Assembly (NCBI GenBank): GCA_012861695.1
Contig: JAAOOA010000006.1
Coordinates: forward strand, 12,615,879-12,679,878
Source: Trematomus loennbergii
Taxonomy: Eukaryota; Chordata; Actinopteri; Perciformes; Nototheniidae
Length of the DNA: 64,000 bases
Direction: 5' to 3'
Part shown: positions 50,301 through 61,663 of the stretch, piece after piece
Layout: every line of letters begins with the position of its first letter
Position numbering within the stretch: position 1 is the first letter of the stretch
Made by a program: the position numbers and the translations under genes
Notes under the pieces: generated by a model
The model's database searches: none
What the model saw: only the letters and a program-made list of their open reading frames with translations
What the model was told of the DNA's origin: nothing

Positions 50301-51128
50301 AGGGAAAATTGTAAAGCAAATAGGTAAATGGGTACCCTAAGTATCCTAACTGCATCTATGAACTTTGTGTTTCAGCCAGTGGTGCAGCTCTGCTGACCCT
50401 GTCGGTAAACAGGCCAAATCAGCGGACAAAACAACATAAAACAATACAATAACTAGCTTCCTGTTTTCACAACACTGGCATGCACCTGTTCTTTTCCCCT
50501 CACGCACATCTTCCATTCAAGTCTCTCCTCCTCTACACTTCCTAGACTGATGCACTCTGTTTTCCCAGTTTTTTGTAATACCAACTCTGTGACCTTAACA
50601 TAATTAATTACACAAACATTTCCTCTACTTGACATGCATAGATATTCTCACTGTTTCTCCTGCAGAATCAGTAGAGTTGAGATTGCAGAGTCCTGAGTCA
50701 GCTTGGATATGATAAGTGTGCATCATTTCCCAAATGAACACCAATCTCCTCTTGCTTTCATATATCTGTCTTGCAACACTGTGCTGTGTGCCCGGACTTG
50801 TTTTCGACCCCTTCAAACACTTCTATCACGACCATGTCCCTTAAAGAATCAATTTGAAACACCGTCAGATGTAAAACAGTAACCGCACGTAGATCCAGTG
50901 TTTTGGACAAGTTTAAAAGAGAAAAAGAAAGGGGGGATAAATAATAACAGTACTAAAAGGAAAAGTATTATACAGGCCTAGTTTTGTTAGGGAAGTGGAA
51001 GCTTTCATCTCTCTATAACAATAATGTTGTCATTGAGTTTTCAGGCCTATGTTTAGTCCAGGAAGCTTCGAGTGGCAGACATGAAAGGCTCCAGTGAGGC
51101 CGAGCTCCCGCTGGAAAAGGGTATCTAT

Positions 51129-51191
51129 CCTCTCCTCCTCTCCTTTCTTCTCCTCTCCTTTCTTCTCCTCTCCTTTGCTCTCCCCTCCTCC
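51129..51191. repeat. Polypyrimidine mirror-like repeat, 63 nt
   Basis: An almost pure C/T tract made of the 15-base unit tcctctcctttcttc repeated about three times (the second and third copies end in variants). The opposite strand is pure purine. Confidence 0.9.
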
Positions 51192-51830
51192 CACATGATA
51201 AAGGTAAATGGGGAGCTGTGTGGCTTGCTGTGAAACCATGGTAAAATGGCTGTCCATGTTCTTTCTGCCCCCCGGTGCCCCCCCTGTCTGAGGCCCCCAG
51301 GGTTTAGGAAATGGAGCATTATTTTCATGTTGCGACGTCACAAACCAGCCCTCTCTGCAGCTGTTGCATTTTTTTTACAACTCAGGCACTTCACAGCTAA
51401 AGGTCTCTCTCTGCCAACTCCACAACCCTCATACTTCACATTTCATACATACTTTCTTTTCCCTCATAACCTGGATTTGCATTCATGGATTATTTGTTTT
51501 GCCTTACACGATGAGCTTTCACTTTCCCTTACGAATGACTCCTGCTGGGTGTGTGGGCCACGTGTGGGAAAAGGTCAAATGTCTTGTCAGATGCTTGAAT
51601 TCTGGAAAAATGGCAGATGTTACCTCCCTTAATGTAGACTTGATTAAACATCACAAAAACAAAAACAAACTTCGGATTAAAATGCGTGGAAGATAACACA
51701 TTTGATCCACTCATTTGGACACCTTTTATTTTAGCAAATGAATCAAATCCAAATCATTGTAGTTCCAGTTTGTTGGGGTTCCCCTGCAGATAATCTTCAT
51801 TTTTATGCCTGTGATTAATTCCCCCCCCCC

Positions 51831-52191
51831 CCTTCTTCTTTCTTAATCCGCTCACACATTTGTTTTCCGTCCCGCCCACTTCGCTTTATCTTCTCTACAC
51901 CCTCCTCCCCTACGCCCTCCCTCCCCCCTCGTCCTTTTCCTCTTTGCCTCAGCACTCAGAGGCTTAGGAGTGGGATGTACCACATGAGCCACTCCCTTCT
52001 GTCAGCCACCCCTTCCCACAGTGTGGAATGGCACAATCCTGCTTTGCATAAGTTTCCTCTGAGTGGGTTGTGTGTGGAGGCCAGTGCTGAGAGAAATATC
52101 AGACCCTTTTGAGCGGCTTGGATGTATGTCCAGAGAGAAAGCTAGAGTGCTGCTGTAGTTCATCTGTGTCACTTCAACTGCTAGAGCTAAG
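51831..52191 (+). promoter_or_regulatory. tcf12: Candidate promoter and 5'UTR of the alternative (HEBAlt) transcript
   Basis: The alternative exon at 52192 needs its own promoter. The 360 bp before it begin with a C run (51831-51842) and a C/T-rich stretch to about 51950. A segment with cagtgtggaatggcaca (RUNX- and TEAD-like words) and gctttgcataag (octamer-like or weak TATA-like) lies at 52018-52052. No canonical TATA box is seen, and the transcription start is unknown. The role is inferred from position. Confidence 0.45.
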
Positions 52192-52260
52192 ATGTATTGT
52201 GCCTACCCGGTCCCAGGAATGGGAAATAACTCTTTAATGTATTACTACAACGGGAAATCG
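52192..52260 (+). CDS. tcf12: tcf12 alternative first coding exon (HEBAlt leader)
   Basis: The ATG at 52192 opens 23 codons, MYCAYPVPGMGNNSLMYYYN then GKS, ending exactly at a consensus donor gtaagt (52261). The peptide is a near match to the leader of mammalian HEBAlt and of TCF4-A (MYCAY-xPGMGxNSLMYYYNGK). These isoforms start at an internal promoter and lack AD1. Phase 0 fits the following exon (56809, VYAPSPNS). A is at -3 of the ATG. In mammals HEBAlt is made in early T-cell precursors. The exon is intact, which argues that the locus is functional. Confidence 0.93.
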
Positions 52261-52362
52261 GTAAGTAGACTCTTTGGGAATGTGTGTGTGTTGACAGAGA
52301 TGAGCTGGAAGAAGTGTGTGTGTCCTGACTGTCCTTGTTTCTGACATAAAAGCTGTGTATTT

Positions 52363-52363
<1 letters not shown>

Positions 52364-52400
<37 letters not shown>

Positions 52401-52409
52401 TTGTGTGTG
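52364..52409. repeat. Short (GT)n microsatellite beside the alternative exon
   Basis: About 22 TG units with atg and ttg interruptions, starting 104 bp after the alternative exon's donor. Confidence 0.95.
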
Positions 52410-55400
52410 AAAATACATGCGCCTGAGGCTCCTCTGTCTGATTTTCCATTACATCAGATGAAGTTGTATGAATTTCATATTTCAAATGTCTAACAGTGTT
52501 GTTGCACTCTTTTTAATCTACTTCAGACCCAGTTGTGGGTTATTATTTATTCTAAAAAGTTAATATTCTAGGCAATACATAAAAAGAAAGTGTTGCCATT
52601 TAAAAAAAACGTTGTCTCATACACAGAAATGAAACATCTTGGCAGAAAAGGTTTTTTGCAGCCTTGAATTTATTTGTACTGGCTGGTGGCTTCAGCACCC
52701 AGACTGGGTTGAAATAATAACAAGTGGGAGTCTGGGAATGATTAAGAGAAAGAGTCTGCCTGTTGAGGTTAGACTTTCCTGTTTGCAGATTGAGCACTAA
52801 GCACCAGTGTTGCTGTTATTCCATCTGTTCTGAATCACATTGGCATTCTGGACGCCACAGGGAGCCTAATGTGATTTCTGAACTTCTCTTTAATGACCTC
52901 TTTGATTTTTGTGAGTCTGAAAACGTTTTTTGTGTGAGCAATTTATGAATCACTGCGTGTGTGAGTGTCTGTGCTGCACTTGCTCTCGATGAAACTTGTT
53001 ATAAACTTGATTATGGATTTAAAGATGGATGGTTTTGTGCCGCAGGAAGTTTAAGATGTTGCTGGTTTTATGGGTAATGTACTGTAATTGTAAAATAAAT
53101 CCAATGGTGTTCTGACAATGGCTGGATGAGCTGTGTAGTGCATTTCAATAATCCTTAAGTGATAAACCTGTCATAGGCAAATTACACAGGCAGATTTACA
53201 CCTGTCATTACCTGTGCTATTTTTGATGTTACATGAACAGCCCACAAAGGACAAATAAAGAGGATAGTGAATGATATTGAATGGAAAAGGTCCTCTTACT
53301 CATGCGTGTGTTTCAAATGTTCCCTTATAACCTGTTGCAGCATTTCCTCTTTGTTCCCGCTGCACAAAAGATGACTTTGATCTCTTTCATATTAAGTATT
53401 AACAGGCTTGTGTTATAGTTGGTGATGCGGAGAAAATTGATAGCATGTGGACAGAACGGGCAAACTCTTTGATCAAAAGCACTGTTTTCCCTGCAAGGAA
53501 AAAAGAAAGGTGGTGCTCGTTTTTTGCATCAACTTGATTCACATTCATTTGTTATAATGCAGAATTGCAATGCAGGCTCACCATCTGGAGCTCTGGGAGA
53601 ACTCGCAGTGGGCCGTTGGCTTGTGAGCTGGTGGCACAGAACCAATACAGATGGAGCAGCTCGCTGATCTTTTTTCCATTGCCCATTAGTGGAAGAGAAA
53701 AAGTAGAAATGAAAGCCCTGCAGTGATTGTTAGAGTATTTTCCCCCTAAACAGAAAGCTTCCCCTCCACAAATGGGATGTCATAAAATGTAATCCGAGAA
53801 ATAGTTAAAAACTCAAAAGAGATTACATGTGCTCCCTGTTGTTGTTGTTTAGTAGTGCAACAGGTTATACCGTGTGTTTTGGAGGTTAGCCCTCTTCACA
53901 TGCACTGAAGCATGCATGCTTGTAGGAGTTGTGTTGTGGTGTGTGTGTTTGTGTGTGTGTTGGCCTATCTCACTCAATAATGTATGTACATGTCACATAC
54001 AGTATGTGATGAGTAGTCTGAGGTTGCATTCATGCTTAACCTATTTCTGTGGTCTTAACGACTGCCAGGGGTTGCTCCATTTTTAGAGAACCTGACTCCC
54101 AGCAGGCTGCTCTTTTTGTCAGAATTGAATATTTTAATGCTTTGCTAGAGAAGAAGAAAACCACACTAATGGGTCTTTTAATCCTTTAATCTTCTTTCTA
54201 TTATAAGAAAAGAAAGTTGTGCATCCAAATGCATATTTATGTGCTTGATGAGTCAGATATTAAGTATACATCTTAATATATTTTGTATAGGTAATAAATG
54301 ATTCTAGTCTATTTTGTCCTGTTTAAACTGTTTTCCACCTGTGGTTCAATGTTTAGTTGTCTCATTGTGTTTATACATGTAACAGCATGTATTTATATTC
54401 CAGTTCCATGCATTTAACAGATGTATACAATTAAGAAATAATTTGCAATTTCAAGAGCTCTTTATGATAACAAAAAGTATTGCCTTTTTCTTACTTACAC
54501 AATTTTAAGACGATAAGATTTTTTAAATTTTCTTTCAAACTCAACCAGATAGGTGTTTGATGTTCCCTTCGAGCTCAGACTGTAGCATTGGCAACGTCAG
54601 CATCTTGCTTAACATATTCCTGATGTTTAACTCCATTCATCCATCAACACCTCGGAGCTGCGGTATATTATGTCTACGCCTTCTTTCAAGCGAGTTAGTT
54701 TTTTATGTCACAGTTTTATGCATGAAAATGCTGATCCCATGCTTTTCCAGAAAGCATTGGCAAGTATCACGCACAGTGTTGGACGACGCCCTCCAAGCAG
54801 GCTGAGCGGAGCAGTTGTTTGAGGAGGCTTTGTGTCTGTCGTGCATACTTAGCCTTGTGAGTGTGTTAGATTGGGACTTGAAACAAAATGCCCGAGAGAT
54901 ATGGTTCAACTCCAAATGAGGACCCATTAGCCTGTTTTTGTATTTCCTTTCCTGTTATTACCTCAAATCCTCAGTGTAAGGTGACAGCTTGTGTTTTAAC
55001 ACTTGATATGTTGACTAGTGTGGCATGAACTTCAAGGACATGTCAGTTGGGTCACGTGTAAAGACCAAGCTAAAAACTGAACCAATCACTCAATTTGTGT
55101 CTTTAAATTGTTATTTGGTGTTATTTACCAAACATTTTACCAACAATTGAAACTACGATCAGTACCTAACATCATAATTCTTTATGTTAATCATAACCTT
55201 ATCAGGAGTAAAATAATGACCTCATTGTTTGCCTTACCATTTTTATAGTTACTTTTAAACATGGGTCAGGTCATTGCTGAAGGGGAAAGATATATATATA
55301 TATGTCATTTATTATTCTGCAATATCTTATTTTTTATTGAAAGTATACTTTCACATTGATATGCGACTGCTGAAAGAAAGGGTACAGTAGGGAATTTATT

Positions 55401-55745
55401 TGTTAATAAAAAAAAATGCCGCCAACGCTCAAACAACTGGTGTATGCCTGTGTTGGTGTGCTGATCCTCGTGAGTGACGGCTTTTAATTAATGGCCTTGT
55501 AAAAGGAAACCCAGGTGGGCCCTCTCTTCCGTAGGCCGGCGGAATGAGGCTCCCAGTGTTTGGGGATGGTTTATTAATGCCTTCGACTGGTTAGCCCAGG
55601 GTAAAAAGGACAATTAGCATTATCCGCTGCCATATGCTGCCCATTGAGACAAAAGCCCGGGCTCCTGACCGAGGCTAACCTGAGATCTCCATGGAACTAC
55701 GGTCCACCCCGGGCCCATGTGTAAACCAGAGGACCCATGAGGGCT

Positions 55746-55761
55746 CCCCCCCCCCCCCCCC
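55746..55761. repeat. C16 homopolymer
   Basis: Sixteen consecutive C after gggct. Its length is likely unstable and hard to sequence correctly. Confidence 0.9.
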
Positions 55762-56808
55762 ACAGCACTTTAATTACACACCCAGACAACAGCATGCCGC
55801 TCACTCAGCAAACCCCAGCAGCTCTCTTCACTCTGTATTGATATACAGTACCTTCACATGTGGGCTGTGTGTGCGAGCGAGTTATTTAATTAATACACTT
55901 TGGTTTGTGTGGCATATTTTCCATCAGCGCTGGCTGTGTCATAAAAAAAGTTGAGTGAGTAAACAACCTTTGTGGTTGCATCACATCCGCAGGCATTATA
56001 AACCAACCTTTAAGCAGTGAGCTGTCATGATGCCAACATCTGAGTGCGGCGTGAGGCTATTAAAATAGGATTGCTGAGTTTGTGCTGCGAACTTGCAGGT
56101 GGAATTGAGTTAGCAGGCCTGACTCTGATTAGTGTTACACCGCGGCGGGGTCATCCAGTCCTGTCTGTAGGAGGGATCATTTGTTCAGACCTTCTCCCTC
56201 GCCCTCTCTCCCTCCATCTGGAGTGGATGAAGTCAGAGACCACATCACTGGTGTTTGGCCTTCGGTCTCTTTGATCCTCCCACCTAGCTTGGCACACTCA
56301 CAGCTGTACAACAGAACGCCCATTGTGCCTCTCCTTTCACTGCACCACCACCAGCTTGCAGGTACATAAACAGAACGCGAAGGCTGTCTTGTTTTTGTAC
56401 CACTTATTTGATTTCTGCCTCTGAATATGCTGTTATTTGTCAGGCATTTGGGCTATGCATGTATGCAGGTATCATTATACTTCCATTAGAGGTTGAGTTG
56501 ATCTGAAATGCAAATACCCCTGGTAATACACTCCTCCCATCGCCAGCTTGAGTGTTTGCTAGTCATTAAAGCGTGTTTGTGGTATAGGGTCATATCTGCA
56601 CTCCGTGTGTTTTTACTCATGCCGTGTTAGATCACATTCATTTAGTTACCCACAATCTTAATTGAGATACTTCACACAATATGAGATTTGAAAGCTGACA
56701 GTTTTTACAGCCTGAAGCATCACCATACTATGTTTTATATATAGAATACTAGCACTGTGTGGTGTTAGGTAAACTATTTTACAAATATCATTTCTGTTCT
56801 CACGGCAG

Positions 56809-56907
56809 GTGTACGCACCATCTCCAAACTCAGAAGACTACAACAGAGAGTCCCCTTCTTACTCTCTCCGAAACCCTCCAGCAGTATGTTTGCAAGCACT
56901 TTCTATG
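56809..56907 (+). CDS. tcf12: tcf12 eighth coding exon, common to both isoforms, 1 base short
   Basis: The acceptor tctcacggcag ends at 56808 and the donor gtaagt is at 56908. The first 18 codons read [18 protein letters not shown]. After a phase jump at TAC-TCTCTCC the remainder reads SPKPSSSMFASTFY plus one base. This aligns with [32 protein letters not shown] of mammalian HEB. Length 99 should be 100. One base is missing in or next to the tctctc run. As this exon is shared, the literal break would affect both the long and the HEBAlt form. I favour an assembly deletion. Confidence 0.82.
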
Positions 56908-57483
56908 GTAAGTTCAACAGCAAGTCTTCATAACTACTCTGCAGTATATCACCAAATGATCTTTGTAGATTGATCTCTCTGATTCTTACAAACAGATGTT
57001 TTCAAATTATATTCTTCTATTCTGATTGTTTATTTTTTATACCTAATACAACTATGGTCTGTTTTAGTCTTACGTTTTGAATTACTTTTTTCATTGGACT
57101 ATAAACATAATCGGTTAATTCATCATCATTTCGTCACTTGTGGCAGTTATTACAGTGACATACAAAAGGCTAGAATAGTGTACCAAACTATTTCAATCGT
57201 GATATGTTGACAGATCTGTTTATTATTTTGTAATATTAAGCCTGTGTGTTCCGTATTTATTGAAGTGTGACTCCCAGTAGAGCAGACTTCTTTGTTGTTG
57301 TTTTTGTTTTTATCTCTGTGTTATCTCATCTGTGTTCAGGACAAGGATCATGTTTCAGTTCAAAGAGAAAAAGGACCCCAAGTTTGAAGCGTAGGGTCGG
57401 AGGTTATCCTCTGTCTGGAACTGTGGCAAGACTGAAGTGCATGTTGTATACAATAATTTACTGAATTGCTTTATTATCCTTAG

Positions 57484-57623
57484 ATGGTACCCACAGTTCG
57501 TCTGATCCTTGGAACTCGTCCAATGGGATCAGTCAGCCCAGCTACACGGGAATGCTCTCCGGATCTTCATCTCACATGCCACAGTCAGGAAACTACAACG
57601 GCATGCACACACACGACCGTTTG
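57484..57623 (+). CDS. tcf12: tcf12 ninth coding exon
   Basis: The acceptor tatccttag ends at 57483 and the donor gtaagc is at 57624. It encodes [20 protein letters not shown] then [20 protein letters not shown] and MHTHDRL. It matches HEB [20 protein letters not shown]...LHSHDRLSY closely, with the usual serine/glycine-rich disordered character. Length 140 (2+138) is in phase. Confidence 0.93.
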
Positions 57624-57640
57624 GTAAGCAGCAGCTCCCA

Positions 57641-57780
57641 ACTGTAATACCTAATAATGATGAAATTTATGTAGCACCTTTAAACACTGAGTTACAGTCA
57701 AAACAGAGGTCAGAATTACAGGCAATATTAAAAGTGGTAGGGCTTAACAAAAGTGTGGTAAAAGAAAATATATAAAAGCA
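57641..57780. repeat. Possible short retrotransposon-derived fragment
   Basis: The phrase aatgatgaaatttatgtagc acctttaaacactgagttac resembles the LINE-derived repeats seen elsewhere in the window (compare 50030). It is short, so the call is weak. Confidence 0.3.
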
Positions 57781-58194
57781 TAAAAAACACACGGAAGAAT
57801 ACAAGCAGGTGATGGTTAGTTACTTATTTTGCCATCATACTTCCGTTAAAGATCGAATGTGTGTTGTGAGGCACGTAGAGCATGTAGATAATTTTTCCTC
57901 CCTGCTCCCACTCACAGTTAGAGTGGGTGTGTGTCTGGTTATTAACAGTGAAGACACTGCTGACCCTTCTTGTCAGTGTTTGATCTCGGCTGCCTGCCTC
58001 AGCTGGCAGATCTTCACAGGGAGTCTACAGATGCTGCCTGCCCTCTCTTTATCTCCCTCCCTCCCCCCAGTAACTTTTACTTACTGCAGCCAGCGAGATG
58101 TCAAGGAGAATTTACAATACAAGAATAAATAAGCCTTTCTTTTTTTTACGTACACATTTGTGACTCAAAATTGTTTCTTTTTTTTGTCTCCCAG

Positions 58195-58330
58195 AATTAC
58201 CCCTCACACTCTCCTGACATCAATGCCAGTCTTCCTCCCATGTCCAGCTTCCATCGAAGCAACAACAGCACTTCGCCATTCGTCACCGCAGCGCACAGCT
58301 CGTCTGTCAACACAGGCGATGGGGTCATGG
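58195..58330 (+). CDS. tcf12: tcf12 tenth coding exon
   Basis: The acceptor ttttttgtctcccag ends at 58194 and the donor gtacgt is at 58331. It encodes NYPSHSPDINASLPPMSSFH then RSNNSTSPFVTAAHSSSVNT and GDGVM plus one base. The DINxSLPPMSSFHR core is diagnostic of tcf12/tcf4, and SPFVTAAH parallels HEB SPYVAASH. Length 136 is 3n+1; no defect. Confidence 0.93.
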
Positions 58331-58522
58331 GTACGTTCCTAAATTTACAGTTAATCTACCTGCTCAGAATGACTAATTCAATATCCCCCGATGTATTCAT
58401 CGCTGAACATCCTTTCTGTTATAGTAGTGAGTCAGGCAGTTGGACAGCTGCTTTGAACACCGTGACGGCTCGTCATTTGTCTGAGGTTGTTGTAACAAAG
58501 CCTCCCTCTGTGTTGTCTTTAG

Positions 58523-58593
58523 CTGCTGCAAATCGGGGAAACACCACTGGAAGCTCAGAGACTGGAGATGCATTGGGCAAGGCTTTAGCTTCG
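58523..58593 (+). CDS. tcf12: tcf12 eleventh coding exon (start of AD2 region)
   Basis: The acceptor gttgtctttag ends at 58522 and the donor gtgagt is at 58594. It encodes AAANRGNTTGSSETGDALGK then ALAS. The GSSxTGDALGKALAS block is almost invariant in vertebrate E-proteins and leads into the second activation domain (AD2, loop-helix). Length 71 (2+69) is in phase. The intron before it is only 192 bp. Confidence 0.95.
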
Positions 58594-59639
58594 GTGAGTT
58601 ACAACCCAACGTTCAAATTGGACTTCACTTACCTTTCATTCATAGTATCAAGCATGATTTGAGGTTCACATACGAAGACCTGTACCGACGTAACAACACT
58701 CAGCATATAAGAATTTGTTGTGAATCACACAGAAGTAGCTGCAAATCCATCAAGTATGACCTCCTCTCAGGGTGTGAAGCTACATATCTTCTATGCACCC
58801 GTACACTCAAATCATTTTTGATTTCTCTGCAAAATAAAATAATGGTCCGTTTTGCCTCTAAGAAGGTGACCTTAGTAATCGTGCAGGGAATTAAGTGCTA
58901 TACTGACTGCTGATTAAAAAAATCCCAGAGGACATGTTTGTAGTTGAATTTTGGCCTAAGCCTGGATAATTTGTGGCTTAAACTAAGAGCATTCAAGAAA
59001 GGGAATTGTACATTGAAAAATACTCCTAAAGCCAGTGGATTACACTTCACTTTGGAAAACCAGGCCTGGATATCTCTAACATCCTTAATGTATCATAGTC
59101 AGTGTTTAATTTGCTGTAGCTCACATAATGGAAGGAGATATACCGTAGCTTGCATCAGTTGGACACACAGATCAGATGATGGAGAGGTTTGGTTAAATTA
59201 TCTATTCTAACAGAGCCATTATATCATAGAAACATCATAAGAAATATGACATTAGATTCCAAGTATGATAGGTAAGAGCTTCACTCAGCCTTATATTTTC
59301 CCATTAAATGAAAATATCATTTTGGAAGTAGTAAATAGGCAGATGTGTTGAGGACAGACTGAGCAAGGAGTTTCTCTTTGAACTGAAATAACCGACAAAA
59401 TCTTTAACGGTATTGAAATGTAAAAGATATCATTCATATATACCAGATTGGGCATTAGTTTTAAATGTGTCTTTTGATTTTGGACAATTTTTTTTCCGCA
59501 CACCCTAGCCTAAGCTGTATTTTCAGGAGGAATTTTTTTGTCAAAAGACAAAATATGAGAGTTTATGGATGGTAATAACAAATTAAGTCCTTTATATTTG
59601 CAGACTCAATTGTATTAGCATGACAAAGCTGGAGTGAAA

Positions 59640-59850
59640 TGGACACGGTTGGGCTGGGTGGGGGTGGGTGGGTGGAGCAGGGGCACAGGGAGTTTATAAC
59701 TGCTGTGGCTCAACTCCACGGGCCGCCCTTTGTAGAGCTTTTGTTCTCCGCCCTTTTAAATTGGCCGTGCTTATTGGCCCCACGCCGCCTGCGGGAGCGT
59801 GACTGATGATGAGGCGGAGCTTTCATTTATTCCAGTAAAATGAGCCATGT
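59640..59850. promoter_or_regulatory. Candidate intronic promoter or enhancer with G-quadruplex and paired CCAAT sites
   Basis: Five G runs separated by one or two bases (59651-59672) form a textbook G-quadruplex motif. They are followed by agtttataac (59691), ccgccc words, two inverted CCAAT boxes (ATTGG at 59760 and 59773), and gtgactgatgatg (59800), an AP-1/CRE-like word. The block is GC-rich within an AT-rich intron. The arrangement looks like a promoter or conserved enhancer. Activity is inference. Confidence 0.4.
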
Positions 59851-59960
59851 TTCACTTTGAATGAAGCGTTAGTAGTCAGCGAGTGAAAAGAATAGAAAGT
59901 CATATATTGTCGGGTCAGAAGTCACGGTTATAAACAGCTTGCTTTTGAGAAACTGAGAAA

Positions 59961-60026
59961 TATTTGGATATATTTGGATATATTTGGATATATTTGGAAA
60001 TATTTGGATATATTTGGATATATTTG
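59961..60026. repeat. 10-bp tandem repeat tatttggata, 6.6 copies
   Basis: Six full units, one with a single change (tatttggaaa), and a partial seventh. Confidence 0.95.
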
Positions 60027-60077
60027 TGCGCTCAGAGTGTAGTGAAGCATCATTCCTCCCTTTAGACAACAGTCAAT

Positions 60078-60103
60078 CCCTCCTCCTCCTCCTCCTCCTC
60101 CTC
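60078..60103. repeat. (TCC)n trinucleotide run
   Basis: About eight TCC units following caatccc. Confidence 0.9.
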
Positions 60104-61663
60104 ACTTCAACAAAACCTCCATCCTGATACTCCAAGTTGATTGAAAAACGAAAGCCCGGAGATCAAGATTGAATAAGGAGATTATTGAAGTCAAACGTTT
60201 TTCTGCAAGCTCAATTTGATCTTAACTTGGAGGAGAAATCTCTGTGGATCTGTGGGGTTTCTCTCTGCTAATTAGTCAGGATCCACCAGTAATACCCTGA
60301 GATCTCTGAGACGTGTCCCACTATGGCACAATATCCTCTTATTGCTCGGGGAAAAGGAATCAGGAATGTGTTTGTGCTTTAATCCAACATTTGTTTAAAC
60401 AAATGAAATCCCTGTGGAAGTTCTGGAGACGTAATCTCCTTGTTCCCTGGTGATTGACATGTCATCCTAAAGCTCAGTGACCTCGGTGACTTATCAGACG
60501 ACGCACCGACACAAAGTAGTAACAGAATACTCGGTGTAGAAATAAACTGAAGTAACCTTATATGTGGCAGAAAAACAAACATTTGCATGTGAGTTTATCA
60601 ACATGTAAAAACCAACTATATGTAAATCAAACTAGATGTTGTTATGTGGTTCAATACCTATCTGTTGCAGGCTGAAATGCATCAATTTGAGATTTACTGT
60701 TTTCGGCTCAAAGGGGTTTCCAGTTTAGTTGTCTGCTTTTTTTCAAGCTGCTATAGATTTCTATAGGAAGGAAAAATAACCTTTTCCATGTATAACTTTC
60801 ATAACCAACTATTATTATATGAGACATTACATTTATTAATACAAAAAGCTCTCACTAGTTTCTCTTTAAGTTTAACACAGACTTTTTTTATGTAGCCGTG
60901 TGACCTTGATTTATTCTGTTACACTTTTCATTTCGTCAAGTATATTTTAAGTTTAGCATTTATTTTTATGACATTCACAATACTAATGTTTAAACCTTTT
61001 CAATAAATAGGCTCTGAACGTTGCCTTTAATAAACTGACTTTAAAAATAAGAAAAGAAAAGTCAATTTCGGTTTTAGATCAAATTCCCTCATCTAGCAAC
61101 ATTAAATAAAAATATTTAAAGGTGATATTAGGAAATTATTTGTATCTTTATTTAGGCACTTATTCACAATTCACTGACTTACAGTAGCGGAGACAGAACC
61201 GGTACACATGCGAAAGACATCAAAGTGGATATTGCTTAAGGCTCATATGGTAACGGCCGTGCTCTGAGTACAGACGACTGTTAACGGCTCACATGTATGC
61301 ACTTAGCATTTTTATGACATCCCTGGCAGTAAAATCTCCATAATTGATTATACGTTTTTGGCTTGAAGGTAGTAACATCTGTTAAAGATATCAAGAAACA
61401 GCGAGCAGCGATATATTATACTGTTATTGTTCAGAGGTGGACAGAGTTTCTCAACGGTGCAAGATGCAGTCACAAAATATTACAGATGTGTATTAGAGAT
61501 CAAAATGAAGATCAATTTCGGAGATGGGCAATGTCCGAGCAAACTCGAGGTTCCTGTGAAACATGTGAAAGATAATTGGATTAAGTCAACATTTGCTTTT
61601 TTGTTTTTTTCATGCTGCTGATGCTCCTTTTCCCTCTTCCTCTCTTCCTCTCTGCTCCCACAG

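Larger units (their letters stand above)
58594..61663 (+). other. tcf12: tcf12 intron 3.1 kb
   Basis: It contains the G-quadruplex/CCAAT block at 59640-59850, the 10-bp tandem repeat at 59961-60026 and a TCC run at 60078-60103. No exon was found. Confidence 0.75.

Noticed and set aside
57267..57464. 65-codon frame between the eighth and ninth coding exons
   Set aside because: It sits in a short intron with no acceptor/donor pair in phase; E-proteins have no exon here in the family as I know it.
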